This document shows positions 22,058 to 33,402 of a stretch of DNA of 64,000 nt, piece after piece (within the stretch, counting starts at the first letter, position 1; each line of letters begins with the position of its first letter). Where the stretch lies: the NCBI GenBank assembly GCA_017795105.1, contig CP051247.1, forward strand, positions 5,915,001 to 5,979,000, in the 5' to 3' direction. The notes beneath the pieces were generated by a model, which saw nothing but the letters and a program-made list of their open reading frames with translations, did no database searches and was not told where the DNA came from. Source of the stretch: Planctomycetaceae bacterium (lineage in GTDB: Bacteria > Planctomycetota > Planctomycetia > Planctomycetales > Planctomycetaceae). Position numbers and translations under genes: made by a program.

Positions 22058-22399
22058 ATGCACATGACGCTTCGATGCAGTGGTGTCGAAATCGCAGGTC
22101 ATCGTCGAGATGCCTATCGCGAAATTCTGCTGTCGTCGCTGGAACGGTTTCAACACCGGCTCCGACGGGTCAGTCTGTATCTGGAAGATACAAACGGGCC
22201 GCGGGGAGGCGTTGACAAGCAATGCCGCTGTGTCCTGCACCTGACGAGGATGCCCCCCATCGTGATTCAGGATAAGGACGAGAGTCTTTCGAACCTGATT
22301 TATCGGGTGGCGAACCGCGCCAGTTATGTTCTCAGTCAAAAGGCGGACCGTCGAAACAAACGAGCCCTCCGTGACCGGGGACGAATTCGAGTGGCCTAG
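22058..22399 (+). CDS. HPF/RaiA-family ribosome-associated protein
   Basis: 113 aa from the ATG at 22058, preceded by TGGAG six bases upstream (a GTG 12 bases earlier overlaps that ribosome site and is unlikely). The short alpha/beta sequence has VSLYLEDTNGPRGGVDKQCR, a CVLHLTRMPPIVI strand and a basic C-terminus (SQKADRRNKRALRDRGR), the layout of short hibernation factors, which bind the 30S subunit under stress. The long-HPF dimerisation domain is absent. A strong terminator follows. Family assignment rests on pattern and length. Confidence 0.65.
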   Translation: MHMTLRCSGVEIAGHRRDAYREILLSSLERFQHRLRRVSLYLEDTNGPRGGVDKQCRCVLHLTRMPPIVIQDKDESLSNLIYRVANRASYVLSQKADRRNKRALRDRGRIRVA

Positions 22400-22433
22400 C
22401 AAAATCAGTCCCTGATAGACAGGGTTTTCCAGA

Positions 22434-22473
22434 GCGGTGAATGCGTCGTAAGACGGGTTCACCGCCTTTTTTT
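22434..22473 (+). terminator. Rho-independent terminator after the HPF-like gene
   Basis: GCGGTGAA (22434-22441) pairs with TTCACCGC (22458-22465), with a small inner CGTC/GACG stem, followed by C and seven T residues. Confidence 0.85.
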
Positions 22474-22493
22474 GTTGGTCGGTCCGTGGAGTG

Positions 22494-22958
22494 TTACCCG
22501 GCATCCTCCGTGAATTCAGCGGCGGGAGTTTTAACCAGGAAAACCGAACAGGGAGCTCCCAGGGTGACCTGATAGCTGAGCGTCGCCAGACTCTGCGCCG
22601 GATGCTCAGGATCGACCGGATGCGAACTCAGGATAATCAGGTCGACGGCATGGGCATTGGCCCAGCTGATTACCTCGGCGACACGGCGTCCGGTGACGAC
22701 ATGGAAATCGACCGTCAGGCCGATGTTGGAGAATGGCTGAGCATATCGCTCCAGATCGACTTCCGCCCGCTGAGCACAGCGCTGAAGGAATTCCTGGATC
22801 TCAGCATCTTCCGAGGCCGAATCAATCGACTCGACGACATGCAGCAGCGTCACCCGGGACGAGTTCACCTGGGCGACTTCGATCGCCACATCGACGGCCC
22901 ATTGATTTCGCGGTCCAAAATCGACGGGAACGAGAATATGCTGATATCGCGATCTCAT
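22494..22958 (-). CDS. UspA-family universal stress protein
   Basis: 154-aa single Usp domain. It opens with YQHILVPVDFGPRNQWAVDV, has VTLLHVVESID, VVTGRRVAEVISWANAHAVDLIILSSH, and ends in APCSVFLVKT. The usual ATP-binding G-2x-G-9x-G(S/T) is not intact (SHPVDPEHPAQSLATLSYQVTLGAPCSV), so it may be of the type that does not bind ATP. It sits among other stress genes (HPF-like factor, NhaR-like regulator). Confidence 0.9.
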   Translation of the reverse strand: MRSRYQHILVPVDFGPRNQWAVDVAIEVAQVNSSRVTLLHVVESIDSASEDAEIQEFLQRCAQRAEVDLERYAQPFSNIGLTVDFHVVTGRRVAEVISWANAHAVDLIILSSHPVDPEHPAQSLATLSYQVTLGAPCSVFLVKTPAAEFTEDAG

Positions 22959-23231
22959 AAGACATTCCTGACCAGAAGAAGGAGGGATCGAGAACAGCTC
23001 GCGTCTTCTTCATGATTCTGACAGAAACTGCCCACACCAATCAAATCTTTCTTTGTTTTCCTGAAAGCGACCACGCCGTGTTGCTCTGGGTTTTGAAAGA
23101 ATCCTCAGATTTGATGTCGATCGAAAAGGGCCCTGTTCGACTGACTGGTGTGACGGCTCTCGATCCCCAGCGGATCGAATGAGTTCATCGTTCTGACAGA
23201 TCTGTTTCCATTCGTTATGCAGGAGTTCCCG

Positions 23232-23660
23232 ATGTCCCAGACCCTCGTTGAACCGTATCTTTTCTTTGGCGGACGTTGCGAAGAAGCTTTGGAGTTCTAC
23301 AAACAGGCGATCGGAGCCGAAGTCGAAATGCTGCTCCGTTTCAAAGAGAGTCCGGAGCAACCTCCCGAAGGTTCGGTGCCGCCGGATTTCGACGACAAGA
23401 TCATGCACACGTCGTTTCGTGTGGGGACGGCTCGAATCATGGCATCAGACGGCTGCGGTGAGGCCACAGGGTTCGCTGGCTTTTCGTTGTCGCTGGCCTT
23501 TCGCACAACGGACGAGGTCGATCGAGCATTCGCCGGTCTTTCTGAAGGCGGCGAGATCACGATGCCACTCGGAGCCACGTTCTGGTCACCGCGTTTCGGC
23601 ATGGTCACCGACAAATTCGGAGTCGGCTGGATGGTGACCATTCTGACTGAAGAGCAATAA
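23232..23660 (+). CDS. VOC-superfamily (PhnB/glyoxalase-like) protein
   Basis: 142 aa. The start at 23232 has AGGAG seven bases upstream. Sequence hallmarks of the PhnB-like subgroup: VEPYLFFGGRCEEALEFYKQ, GAEVEMLLRFKESPEQ, DKIMHTSFRVG, IMASDG and FGMVTDKFGVGWMV near the end. The fold is two beta-alpha-beta-beta-beta units. The metal-ligand set is not obvious, and the substrate is unknown. It is followed by DoxX and DinB-type genes on the same strand, a grouping often seen in bacteria. Confidence 0.9.
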   Translation: MSQTLVEPYLFFGGRCEEALEFYKQAIGAEVEMLLRFKESPEQPPEGSVPPDFDDKIMHTSFRVGTARIMASDGCGEATGFAGFSLSLAFRTTDEVDRAFAGLSEGGEITMPLGATFWSPRFGMVTDKFGVGWMVTILTEEQ

Positions 23661-23734
23661 GAGATTGGTCGGAAATTCGCGAAGCCTTCACCAGGCTTAC
23701 TCATCATTAGTACAAACGATCGGATGAAGTGCAG

Positions 23735-24145
23735 ATGTCCAAATCGAAGATCGCTGGTTGGGTGCTGAGTGGTCTCCTCAGCGCGTTTCTAATTTTCGGC
23801 AGTGCCGGAGGGAAGTTCACCGACTGGGAAGGCAAGGAGAAGATGCTTGCTCATTTCGGTTTCACAGCCGAGCAGATGGTCGAGATTGGATATGTAGAGG
23901 TCGCCATCGCAGTCCTCTATCTTGTGCCGGGAGTCGACTTCATCGCGACCATTCTGTTGACCGGCTACCTCGGCGGCGCGACGGTCACGCACGTTCGCGT
24001 CGAGGATCCTTTTTACATGCCCATCGTCTTCGGCGTCGTTGCCTGGATTGGCCTGGGATTGCGACGTCCGGAAGTTTTTGGAATCGCATTCGGATGGATG
24101 AAAACGTCGGCTCGGAATGAGGCAGAATCGACGGCCACGAATTAG
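23735..24145 (+). CDS. DoxX-like small membrane protein
   Basis: 136 aa with four predicted TM helices (about 7-24, 47-68, 72-90, 95-115). The spacing and GGKFTDWEGKEKMLAHFGF plus VEVAIAVLYLVPGVDFIATI resemble DoxX-like DUF4260/DoxX_2 proteins. ATG at 23735 chosen over the GTG two codons earlier. Role unknown. Confidence 0.8.
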   Translation: MSKSKIAGWVLSGLLSAFLIFGSAGGKFTDWEGKEKMLAHFGFTAEQMVEIGYVEVAIAVLYLVPGVDFIATILLTGYLGGATVTHVRVEDPFYMPIVFGVVAWIGLGLRRPEVFGIAFGWMKTSARNEAESTATN

Positions 24146-24193
24146 AATGGAGACATGCGTTGTGATCTTTGAAAGAGTTTGTCGGAGTAGCAG

Positions 24194-24679
24194 ATGAAAA
24201 TTTCTGAGTTGATGATCGAGGAGTTCGATCGAGAGATGCCGCGGACGCGAGCCGTCCTGGAAGAGATTCCTGCTGATAAGATGGGTTGGTCGCCGCGAGA
24301 AGGATTGCATACGATCGGCTGGAATGCGAATCATCTTGTCGACATCGTGAGTTGGACACCGGTGATCGTGCACGACACGGAATGGGACATGGCTCCCGTG
24401 GGGCAGGGGCCGATCGAGCCGTTGTCGCTGGAAGATCCTGAACAGTTACTGACCCAGTTCGACGAGAAGGTGGCCGAGGCTCGGGAAGCTTTGAAGGGGG
24501 CCACCGCAGAGGTTCTGAACGAACGCTGGTCACTGAAAGCGGGCGGCGAGATCCTCTTCACGATTCCCAAAGAAGAGTGTTTGCGAACCTGGCTGTTCAA
24601 TCATGTCGTGCATCATCGTGCTATCTTGTTGACCTATCTGCGATTAACAGGCCTCGACATCAAGTCGCCGTTCGAATAA
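24194..24679 (+). CDS. DinB-family protein
   Basis: 161-aa four-helix bundle of the DinB/YfiT type. It has LEEIPADKMGWSPREGLHTI, WNANHLVDIVSW (His in helix 2), and the typical C-terminal WLFNHVVHHRAILLTYLRL with the His residues that bind metal in this superfamily. Members include thiol-dependent transferases and many uncharacterised proteins. Third of the VOC/DoxX/DinB run. Confidence 0.88.
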   Translation: MKISELMIEEFDREMPRTRAVLEEIPADKMGWSPREGLHTIGWNANHLVDIVSWTPVIVHDTEWDMAPVGQGPIEPLSLEDPEQLLTQFDEKVAEAREALKGATAEVLNERWSLKAGGEILFTIPKEECLRTWLFNHVVHHRAILLTYLRLTGLDIKSPFE

Positions 24680-24805
24680 CCCGACCCACGACCTGCTGGC
24701 CGCCGAATTGTTTTGCATCACTGACGCCTGATGTGTTATCACATCACGGGGGTCGTTGCCTGTCGGGCAACTGATGTCGAATTCACTCGGCTGGGGACTG
24801 GGATA

Positions 24806-27787
<2,982 letters not shown>

Positions 27788-27798
27788 TCGGATCCCTC

Positions 27799-29244
27799 AT
27801 GATCAACCGCAGAACGTTCCTTAATCAGTCCGGACACGGTTTCGGAGCGCTGGCTCTTGCGACGATGCTCCACCGGGAATCGCAGGCAGCGACGTCGGGA
27901 GTGTTGAAGACGCTTCATCATCCTCCGAAGGCGAAGCGGGTGGTCCAGCTGTTTATGGCGGGGGCTGCCAGTCACATCGATTTGTTCGATCACAAGCCGA
28001 TGCTCGACCGCCACCATGGAGAGCCATCCGACTTCGGCGAACACGTTGAGGCGTTCCAAAATGGTCTCGGCCCCTGGATGAAGTCTCCGTTCGCGTTTAA
28101 ACCGTATGGAGAATGCGGCAAGATGCTCAGTGACGTCGTGCAGCCGCTGGGCGACTGTGTCGATGAGATCGCCTTTGTGCACAACATGGTCGGCAAGACC
28201 GGTGTTCATTCCCAGGCGACGTATCTGCAGGCGACGGGATTCCAGCGCCCCGGCTTTCCGGGAATGGGATCGTGGGTCAGCTACGGACTCGGCTCCGAAA
28301 ACGAGAATCTTCCGACGTTCGTTGTTCTGCCGGACCATCGCGGATTTGCAAGCAATGGTCCGAAGAACTGGGGATCGGCTTTTCTGCCCGCCAGTTCGCA
28401 GGGGACGGTCATCTTTCCTCAGCGTGAGAACCCGATCGATGATCTCCATGCGAAAGCCGATTTCGTCACGGCAGAGGGGGATCGCGACGGCCTCAATCTG
28501 CTGCGGGAGTTGAATGGAGCCTTTCAGGCCAACCGACCGGGCGATTCACGACTTGAGTCGCGAATTCGATCGTACGAACTGGCTGCCGCGATGCAGCTTA
28601 GTGCTCCCGAGGCACTCGATCTCTCGCAGGAGCCGCTGCATGTCCTGAAAGCGTATGGAATTGACCGGGCGGGGGCATCGTATCCGGATCAGATCAATGC
28701 CCCGGAGGAGGAAGAATACTTCGGCCGTAAATGTCTGATCGCTCGCCGTCTGCTCGAGCGGGGCGTTCGTTTTGTTCAGATCTGGTCGGGCAACGACAAT
28801 GGCTTTCCCCGCCGCAACTGGGACAGTCACGAGGACGTGAAACGCGATCACGGTCCACTGGCGCGAGGTATGGCACGAGGAGCGGCTGCTCTGATCAGGG
28901 ATCTGAAGGATCGGGGTCTGCTTGAGGATACGATCGTGCACTGGACCACGGAGTTCGGCCGCATGCCGAGCAGTCAGGGAGGGAAGGGCCGCGACCATAA
29001 CCCGTACGTCTTCACCAACTGGCTTTGCGGCGGTGGGATTCAGGGCGGCATCAGCTACGGGCCGTCCGACCACTGGGGGTACAAACCGCTCGATCGCGCA
29101 CATCCCACGCAGGTGTATGACATTCATGCGACGATGCTGCATCTGCTCGGCATCGACCACACCCGCCTGTCCGTTCGGCACGATGGGATCGATCGACGCC
29201 TGACCGATGTGCATGGCCATGTGGTGACCGATCTGCTGACGTGA
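27799..29244 (+). CDS. DUF1501 protein, twin-arginine exported
   Basis: 481 aa from the ATG at 27799, which gives MINRRTFLNQSGHGFGAL, a standard twin-arginine start; the longer frame overlaps the PSD1 gene without such a signal. Family blocks: RVVQLFMAGAASHIDLFDHKP, GSWVSYGLGSENENLPTFVV, KCLIARRLLERGVRFVQIW, TEFGRMPSSQGGKGRDHNP, and DIHATMLHLLGIDHTRLSV. Second gene of the PSD1 pair. Confidence 0.95.
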   Translation: MINRRTFLNQSGHGFGALALATMLHRESQAATSGVLKTLHHPPKAKRVVQLFMAGAASHIDLFDHKPMLDRHHGEPSDFGEHVEAFQNGLGPWMKSPFAFKPYGECGKMLSDVVQPLGDCVDEIAFVHNMVGKTGVHSQATYLQATGFQRPGFPGMGSWVSYGLGSENENLPTFVVLPDHRGFASNGPKNWGSAFLPASSQGTVIFPQRENPIDDLHAKADFVTAEGDRDGLNLLRELNGAFQANRPGDSRLESRIRSYELAAAMQLSAPEALDLSQEPLHVLKAYGIDRAGASYPDQINAPEEEEYFGRKCLIARRLLERGVRFVQIWSGNDNGFPRRNWDSHEDVKRDHGPLARGMARGAAALIRDLKDRGLLEDTIVHWTTEFGRMPSSQGGKGRDHNPYVFTNWLCGGGIQGGISYGPSDHWGYKPLDRAHPTQVYDIHATMLHLLGIDHTRLSVRHDGIDRRLTDVHGHVVTDLLT

Positions 29245-29331
29245 AGCAGCTGAACAGAACGTGGGCTGCGCATGCAATTTCGCGATTCACGGTCGGCGTT
29301 GGCTGGGCTATCCCCCGCAGTTTGACATCCC

Positions 29332-29351
29332 GATCAGGGGATTTCCTGATC
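29332..29351. other. Short perfect hairpin in the DUF1501/cytochrome gap
   Basis: GATCAGG and CCTGATC flank a six-base loop. No T-run follows, so it is not a standard terminator. It is in the 236-base gap 29245-29480, which otherwise shows nothing. Confidence 0.4.
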
Positions 29352-29480
29352 ACGGACCGATTGAATCGGAGAACCTCGCCCTGAATGGCCGAAAACCTTA
29401 AATGAGACAGTTCTCCAACGGCGGGGAAAGAGGGCGGATTCAGGAAGAAATCCGCAGATTTGGGATCGGAGATCCACGTG

Positions 29481-29984
29481 ATGAAACGTGTTACGTTCAG
29501 TTGTTTCCTTCTCGTTGCGGTTCTGTCAGCGATCGTCGTCCACTCTTCTGAACCGACTGAACAGGTTTCGGGTTCCACGCGGCAGGAAAGTCACGGGCCG
29601 CTCATGCTGGCCAAGCTGGCCAGTTCTCAGGCCGTGCTTGAAGGGCTCGTCTCCAAGGATTTCGACAAGGTTGCCGAAGGAGCCGAAGACCTCGAACGGA
29701 TCTGTCGGACGATTCACTGGATCGAGACTGACGATCAGGTCTACGATCATCATCGGACGGAAATGCACCGATTGACGCAGAAGATCGCGCGGACAGCGGA
29801 AACGCAGAACCTCGAAGGAGCCGCCTTCACCTACATGCATATGCTCAACGTCTGCATCAGCTGCCACGAGCATTGCCGCGATGTGCTGAAGATCGCCGAT
29901 GAATCACAGCTCGAACTGCAGGTGGTTCCGATCCCGGTGACGGAATCGCCGGAGGCTCCGCTGGATCGCCCGCTGCGACGTTAG
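29481..29984 (+). CDS. Small periplasmic protein with C-terminal CxxCH (c-type cytochrome-like)
   Basis: 167 aa from the ATG at 29481 with GGAG nine bases upstream. Signal peptide MKRVTFSCFLLVAVLSAIVV, then a largely helical body (SSQAVLEGLVSKDFDKVAEG) and one haem motif, CISCH, near the C-terminus after helix AAFTYMHMLNV. The order, with helices first and CxxCH late, recalls cytochrome c' four-helix proteins. Electron-transfer partner unknown. It ends three bases from the end of the convergent GH16 gene. Confidence 0.75.
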   Translation: MKRVTFSCFLLVAVLSAIVVHSSEPTEQVSGSTRQESHGPLMLAKLASSQAVLEGLVSKDFDKVAEGAEDLERICRTIHWIETDDQVYDHHRTEMHRLTQKIARTAETQNLEGAAFTYMHMLNVCISCHEHCRDVLKIADESQLELQVVPIPVTESPEAPLDRPLRR

Positions 29985-29987
29985 ACG

Positions 29988-31139
29988 TCACGGATTGGGA
30001 AGCGGCCGGCCGTCTTCCCGGAAATTGTTGGCGATGTCGTCAACGAGGATCCCTCGCACATCGCCGGGGTTCTCGAATTGCCAGATGCGGACCGAGGCGA
30101 TTGAGACCGTCGACTTCTCCCAAGGAGCTGGTCCGGCCCATTCGGGGAGCCAGATGCCAAGATTCAGCTGGGCGGCCATCGCGGGAACGTATTTCGTGTG
30201 CGTGGCCACGTGTTGACCGTCGATCCAGTGCGAAACGCTGTCTCCGCTGTAGAGAGAATATTCATCAGGTCCCATCTTCTTGAGCGGGTTGCCCAGGTAC
30301 GTGTCGAAGGGAATAGACTTATCCCGAATCCAGTAGTAGCCCTCATGCTCGACGACCTGGTCATCGGTCAGATTCGGGAAGGGCTTCAGCTGAGTGGTCC
30401 ACTCGGTGGTGAAGATGTGGTATTTGCCATCGGTTGCGGCTGAGACGTCGAAAAGATTCGGATCGTGCCTGCTGTTGCAGAACGTGTTGTAGAGTCCGCG
30501 AGTGAAGTCTCCACCCTTTCCAAACTCCGGAAAGTCGATCTCCGACCAGTACTCGTTCGCTGCGATTCCGTACGCCGGAATGTGAGGATTGTACAACGGC
30601 GTACCGGGGAGGAACTGATCCTTCCGGTCCGGATCGCCTTCGACCCAGCGATACGCGAACGTCCAGATCGCCGGGATCGATCCACGCGGATGAGCCGGAT
30701 TCTCCGGGCCACCGGGAGCAGGGCTGGTGCTGCCGACTTTCATCACGACCTCGAAGCGGCCCGAGGCGAAGAAGCGTTTGGAAACGATCACGCCGCCAAC
30801 CCGTTCCCGTTGACCTTGCAGACCGACAACGTTGCCGGAATATCGATCGCCGTGTGCTTCACAGACAAGAACGTTCTGTGACTTTCCGTGAACGAGATCC
30901 TGCTCAACGCGGATATTCTCAGGAACGACTCCGTTGTTTCCGTGCCCCCATTTCTTGCGGAGACGATACCACTTCCGTGGATCGATCTTGCCGCTTGCCC
31001 AGTCTTCCTCGAAGTCTGCAGGCTCAGCGATCTCTGGCAAAGGTCGAGCAGTCGTGGTATCCGGCGGACCGGCGTGTGCGACCGCCCCCAACAGAACGGA
31101 CAGAATTAGAACACAGAACGGAATCGTGGTTCGGTTCAT
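29988..31139 (-). CDS. Glycoside hydrolase family 16 protein (agarase/carrageenase-like)
   Basis: 383 aa with signal peptide MNRTTIPFCVLILSVLLGAV. The beta-jelly-roll includes the GH16 catalytic strand EYWSEIDFPEFGK, in which the ExDxxE arrangement supplies nucleophile, helper Asp and acid/base. Other features: FFASGRFEVVMKVG, GSIPAIWTF, YHIFTTEW and a closing VRIWQFENP. The ExDxxE form with a bulge is found in laminarinases, agarases, porphyranases and kappa-carrageenases. Substrate cannot be fixed, but a nearby sulfatase makes a sulfated galactan plausible. Exported to the periplasm or outside. Confidence 0.87.
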   Translation of the reverse strand: MNRTTIPFCVLILSVLLGAVAHAGPPDTTTARPLPEIAEPADFEEDWASGKIDPRKWYRLRKKWGHGNNGVVPENIRVEQDLVHGKSQNVLVCEAHGDRYSGNVVGLQGQRERVGGVIVSKRFFASGRFEVVMKVGSTSPAPGGPENPAHPRGSIPAIWTFAYRWVEGDPDRKDQFLPGTPLYNPHIPAYGIAANEYWSEIDFPEFGKGGDFTRGLYNTFCNSRHDPNLFDVSAATDGKYHIFTTEWTTQLKPFPNLTDDQVVEHEGYYWIRDKSIPFDTYLGNPLKKMGPDEYSLYSGDSVSHWIDGQHVATHTKYVPAMAAQLNLGIWLPEWAGPAPWEKSTVSIASVRIWQFENPGDVRGILVDDIANNFREDGRPLPNP

Positions 31140-31165
31140 CGTTGGTCCAAAGTCGAAACGCGAAG

Positions 31166-31549
31166 TTAACCATCCGTGGAGACGGCGCCGGTAATCTCGG
31201 TTGAGTAAAGATTCATGCGATGAACGACATCCATGAGATCAGCTTCTGAGCAGCCTCGCTCTTCGAGCACCGTCAAGAGATGGCCGACGAATGCACTAAA
31301 GTGAATCGCCTTGATGCCGCGGCCCGCGTGTGCGTGCGCCAGATCCATTCCGCTGTACTTTTCAGGTCCCCCCAGCGCGGCACACATGAACTCCGACTGC
31401 ATGGTTCGCAGTTTGACCATATCGATGTTCTCGAAGAAGGGCTTGAGCAAAGGGTCGGCGAGAACGCGGGAATACAGGCCGTCGACGACTTCCTGGATGG
31501 CATCGGGCCCGCCAATGCGATCATAAAGGGGCTGCTCAGGTGCGTTCAT
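31166..31549 (-). CDS. Group 1 truncated haemoglobin
   Basis: 127 aa from the second in-frame ATG, which has AAGG upstream; an ATG five codons earlier is possible. Typical trHb1 sequence: PLYDRIGGPDAIQEVVDGLY, DPLLKPFFENIDM, CAALGGPEKYSGMDLAHAHAG with the proximal His in the LAHAH segment, and HFSAFVGHLLTVL. Binds haem and O2/NO; roles include NO detoxification. No obvious functional link to its neighbours. Confidence 0.92.
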   Translation of the reverse strand: MNAPEQPLYDRIGGPDAIQEVVDGLYSRVLADPLLKPFFENIDMVKLRTMQSEFMCAALGGPEKYSGMDLAHAHAGRGIKAIHFSAFVGHLLTVLEERGCSEADLMDVVHRMNLYSTEITGAVSTDG

Positions 31550-31945
31550 CGAATGGCCTTTCATGCAGACGAAGATCGGAGTTGCGGCGCTGGCATCATA
31601 CCCTGATTATGGGAGCCGAACACGAAGAACTCCAGTGCAACTGGCGCGGTGAAGTGTCGCACCGGGGGCGAAGGCCGGTCTGTCTTTCCGTCACGGTCAA
31701 ACGCAAGACCTTCAGGAGCCGGAATCAGCGGCTCTGATCTTCGTAGGCGATTGTTGTCCGTGGTTGCCGACCGTACAGTCTGCGCGGTTCTTCTGTTACC
31801 ATCTCAGATGATTCTGACGGGACTGGTTCAGATTGGCGGGCCGCCGATTCGTCCTCGTGATTCAGAATGATCCCCTTCGTCGTTTTCGGGCCGCGCTATA
31901 ATGCTCGAACGACAGAAGTCCCTTTTTCGTAGTATGGAGACCGTG
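31550..31945. other. Divergent intergenic region, no gene recognised
   Basis: 396 bases between the haemoglobin gene and the PQQ-propeller gene. Small open frames cross it in several phases without a good ribosome site or recognisable product. I see no strong hairpin; promoters for both neighbours are expected here. Confidence 0.45.
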
Positions 31946-33202
31946 ATGCTGAAAGCGATTCCTTATCTCCTGTTGCTGACCGTCTGGACCGCGGATGTGT
32001 CTGCGGGAAACTGGACCCACTGGCGTGGACCGACCGGAAACGGGACGGCTCCGGATGCGACGCCCCCCGTGCAGTGGTCGGCGACCGAGAACGTGAAATG
32101 GAAGGTTGAAGTTCCCGGACTTGGTTCCGGCTCGCCGATCATCTGGCAGGATCAGGTGTTCGTCACGTCGGCTGTGCCGGTGGAGAATGCTGATGCCGAT
32201 GGAGACCCCGTGCATGAATTTGTTCTGTACTGCTACGATCGAGCGACTGGTCAACTGAACTGGAAGCGTGTGGCCAACCGCGAGCAGCCGCACGAGGGAA
32301 CCCATTCCACCAACGGATTCGCATCGGCCAGTCCCTGTACCGACGGCGAACGTGTCTACGCTCACTTCGGCTCTCGTGGACTCTACTGCTACACGATGGA
32401 AGGGGAGCCAGTCTGGAAACGCGATCTGGGAGACATGACCTGTCGCGGCACTTTTGGTGAAGGCAGTTCCCCGACGCTGGCCGGGGAGAAGATCATCGTG
32501 CCGTGGGATCATGAAGGACAATCCTTCCTGTTCGCGCTCGACAAACGCACCGGAGAGACCGTCTGGGAAGTTGAACGAGACGAGCCGAGCTGCTGGGCAA
32601 CGCCGCTGATTATTCAGCACGGAGGCAACGAGCAGGTCATCATGAACGGGCAGAATTACGCCCGCTCTTACGAGCTCGAAACGGGCAAGGAGTTGTGGCG
32701 ATGCGGCGGTCAGACGATGCGTCCCGTTGCCTGTCCCGTGGCTGCAGAAGGACTGGTCTATATCGGCAGCGGGTTTCGCGGGGCGTTCCTGGGAGCATTT
32801 CAGCCGGACGGAAGCGGCGATATCGCAGGCTCCTCGAACGTGGTCTGGACGATAGAACGCGATACGCCGGATATTGCTTCGTTCCTGCTTTCGGACGGGC
32901 GGATTTACTTCTACAAAGCGAAGTCAGGGCTGCTGACCTGTGTTGATGCCAAAACAGGAGAGCCGCACTATAGCACGGAGCGGATCGGCCTCGGCACGAT
33001 CTACGCTTCGCCCGTGGCTGCGAATGGGCACATCTATCTGACTGATCGCGATGGTAAGACGGTCGTCATCGAAGACGGGCCCGAGCTCAAGGTCGTCGCG
33101 ACGAATACCGTCGACGAGACCGTCGATGCCACTCCGGCACCGGTCGACAACCAGATGTTCGTCCGTGGCCAGAAGCATCTGTTCTGTTTCGAGAAGCCGT
33201 AG
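31946..33202 (+). CDS. PQQ-like beta-propeller protein, secreted
   Basis: 418 aa from the ATG at 31946 with GGAGA upstream; this start gives the signal peptide LKAIPYLLLLTVWTADVSAG. The mature protein begins with the common planctomycete NWTHWRGPTGNGTAPDATPP block and has repeated propeller blades (YDRATGQLNWKR, LDKRTGETVWEVE, YELETGKELWRCGG, VDAKTGEPHY). Such WRGP proteins are annotated as PQQ-binding-like; binding of PQQ or an enzyme activity is not shown. Probably periplasmic. Confidence 0.92.
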   Translation: MLKAIPYLLLLTVWTADVSAGNWTHWRGPTGNGTAPDATPPVQWSATENVKWKVEVPGLGSGSPIIWQDQVFVTSAVPVENADADGDPVHEFVLYCYDRATGQLNWKRVANREQPHEGTHSTNGFASASPCTDGERVYAHFGSRGLYCYTMEGEPVWKRDLGDMTCRGTFGEGSSPTLAGEKIIVPWDHEGQSFLFALDKRTGETVWEVERDEPSCWATPLIIQHGGNEQVIMNGQNYARSYELETGKELWRCGGQTMRPVACPVAAEGLVYIGSGFRGAFLGAFQPDGSGDIAGSSNVVWTIERDTPDIASFLLSDGRIYFYKAKSGLLTCVDAKTGEPHYSTERIGLGTIYASPVAANGHIYLTDRDGKTVVIEDGPELKVVATNTVDETVDATPAPVDNQMFVRGQKHLFCFEKP

Positions 33203-33230
33203 CCGATTCTGGTACTTGCCGGAGCGATGT

Positions 33231-33325
33231 ATGCTCTACCGAGTACCGACTTATGAGCGCCAAAAGGCCCGCAAACGATCACCTCACGACGCCGAAAGCC
33301 GCTACTCTTAGACGAAGTCTGATCT
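33231..33325 (+). repeat. 95-bp intergenic repeat, copy A
   Basis: Aligns without gaps to 56584-56678 in the same orientation, 75 of 95 bases identical by my count. It lies between two convergent genes (PQQ propeller and sulfatase), directly before a terminator hairpin. No coding potential. Confidence 0.8.
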
Positions 33326-33332
33326 AGAACAG

Positions 33333-33373
33333 AAACGCCACTGCGGACTTGCCGGCAGTGGCGTTTCTTTTTT
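33333..33373 (+). terminator. Rho-independent terminator between convergent genes
   Basis: AAACGCCACTGC (33333-33344) pairs with GCAGTGGCGTTT (33355-33366), then CTTTTTT. The leading A residues give a short U stretch on the other strand, so it may serve both genes. Confidence 0.85.
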
Positions 33374-33402
33374 CCGAAAGAGTGATCGCACCGAGGCGGT
33401 TC

